Assembly: GCA_026398835.1 (NCBI GenBank)
Contig: JAPLSD010000594.1
Span: 1-5,270 of the forward strand
Direction of reading: 5' to 3'
From: Pseudomonas sp.
GTDB taxonomy: Bacteria; Pseudomonadota; Gammaproteobacteria; Pseudomonadales; Pseudomonadaceae
DNA length: 5,270 nucleotides
The notes under the pieces were generated by a model that saw only the letters and a program-made list of their open reading frames with translations, searched no databases and had not been told where the DNA came from. This document shows positions 4,543-5,270 of the stretch, in pieces (the stretch's first letter is position 1; each line of letters begins with the position of its first letter). Both the position numbers and the translations under genes were made by a program.

Positions 4543-5270
4543 GTGCCCGACGCCATTCTGCGCCTCGCTCTGCCCTCGCCGCTGCGCCGCCTGTTCGACT
4601 ACCGCGCCCCTGCGGGTGTCCTGCGTGCTCATCTGCATCCGGGCATGCGCCTGCGCGTGCCCTTCGGTCGTCGCGAGATGATCGGCATTCTGGTTGAGGT
4701 CACCAGCCACAGCGAAGTCCCGGCAGAAAAGCTCAAGCCAGCTTTGGCACTGCTCGACGCCACACCGCCCTTGCCACCGGCGCTGTTCAAGCTGTGCCTG
4801 TGGACGTCCCAGTATTACCAACACAGCCTGGGCGACACCCTGAGCTGGGCGCTGCCCGTGTTGTTGCGCCAGGGTGAACTGGCTGAAGCTCGCCAGGAAC
4901 GCTTCTGGTCGATCACCCCAGGCGCACGCCTCGACGATCCGCGCATCAGCCGGGCGCCACGCCAGCGCGAGGCCTTTGCGACACTGGCGCAGCACCCTCA
5001 CGGCGTGGCCCATCAGTTGCTCAGCAAACTGATGCTAAGCAAAGACAGCCTCGACCTGCTGCTGGCCAAAGACCTGGTGCAGGTGGAAGTCCGTAAACAC
5101 GCGCCCGGCGAACGCCATGAACACTGGCTGGCGCAACCGGAGTTACCGCTCAACCCGGAGCAGCGCGCCGCCTATGAGGCGATTCGCGCAGGCTTCGACA
5201 GCTTCCATGCGTTTCTGCTGGCCGGGGTCACCGGCAGCGGCAAGACCGAAGTCTATTTGCAGTTGATCCG
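4543..5270 (+). CDS. priA: Primosomal replication-restart helicase PriA, N-terminal part
   Basis: PriA recognises stalled forks and D-loops and reloads the replicative helicase through PriB/DnaT or PriC-type partners. The window holds 242 codons of about 740, and the frame is open at the right edge. The N-terminal 3'-DNA-end-binding domain (about residues 1-100) shows LPSPLRRLFDYRAP and RLRVPFGRREMIGILVEV. A winged-helix region follows (about 105-175), with WTSQYYQHSLGDTLSWALP before it. The helicase lobe begins with LNPEQRAAYEAI (203-214) and the Walker A motif GVTGSGKT (228-235, Lys234). The GTG start at 4543 is chosen because it gives the family N-terminus (M)PDAILRLALPSPL; the next in-frame ATG (4645) would cut into the first domain. 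No strong Shine-Dalgarno is visible (only CGAGA about 10 bases upstream). The zinc-binding and C-terminal helicase parts are outside the window. Confidence 0.95.
   Translation, partial: MPDAILRLALPSPLRRLFDYRAPAGVLRAHLHPGMRLRVPFGRREMIGILVEVTSHSEVPAEKLKPALALLDATPPLPPALFKLCLWTSQYYQHSLGDTLSWALPVLLRQGELAEARQERFWSITPGARLDDPRISRAPRQREAFATLAQHPHGVAHQLLSKLMLSKDSLDLLLAKDLVQVEVRKHAPGERHEHWLAQPELPLNPEQRAAYEAIRAGFDSFHAFLLAGVTGSGKTEVYLQLI

Noticed and set aside
4406..4681. 91-codon plus-strand frame starting inside the 16-bp palindrome
   Set aside because: Its second half overlaps priA in another frame and becomes Cys/Arg/Pro-rich; priA has clear family motifs, so this is a shadow.
4525..5013. 162-codon frame antisense to priA
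   Set aside because: It is a shadow of the PriA coding strand, Gln/Ala/Arg-rich and without a domain.

Overview
The window looks like a chromosomal core segment of a fluorescent-group Pseudomonas. The evidence is the gene order PBP1A / malic enzyme / secreted nuclease / L31 / PriA, the GC-rich codon use, protein sequences that read as typical pseudomonad orthologues, and a GATC-bounded intergenic repeat built of ACGC-nnn-GCGT hairpins of the kind common in that group. The genus is an inference from family knowledge, not from a search.

Layout. Bases 1-1593 (+) are the C-terminal 530 codons of the class A penicillin-binding protein PBP1A (mrcA/ponA), starting after the missing glycosyltransferase domain. 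Bases 1604-1713 hold a three-hairpin intergenic repeat. Bases 1736-1774 hold a strong bidirectional intrinsic terminator shared with the convergent malic enzyme gene maeB (1793-3061, -). Upstream of maeB is a palindrome-rich regulatory stretch (3062-3244). Next comes a secreted staphylococcal-nuclease-like gene (3245-3950, -), which is broken: about 30 codons are missing in mid-domain and the two halves are in different frames. It lies directly behind rpmE (3965-4198, -, ribosomal protein bL31), and the rpmE terminator hairpins sit on top of the nuclease start codon and signal-peptide codons. Bases 4199-4542 are a divergent control region with an rpmE promoter and leader hairpin, a possible 38-codon small ORF, a perfect 16-bp palindrome and a candidate priA promoter. 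priA (4543-5270, +, GTG start) runs off the right edge just after its Walker A motif.

The genes do not form one pathway. They cover cell-wall synthesis (PBP1A), pyruvate/NADPH supply (MaeB), translation (L31) and replication restart (PriA). No defence system, CRISPR array, prophage or transposase is visible. The points worth checking are the broken nuclease, the terminator embedded in its signal-peptide codons, the 24-bp palindrome upstream of maeB, and the small ORF plus palindrome between rpmE and priA.
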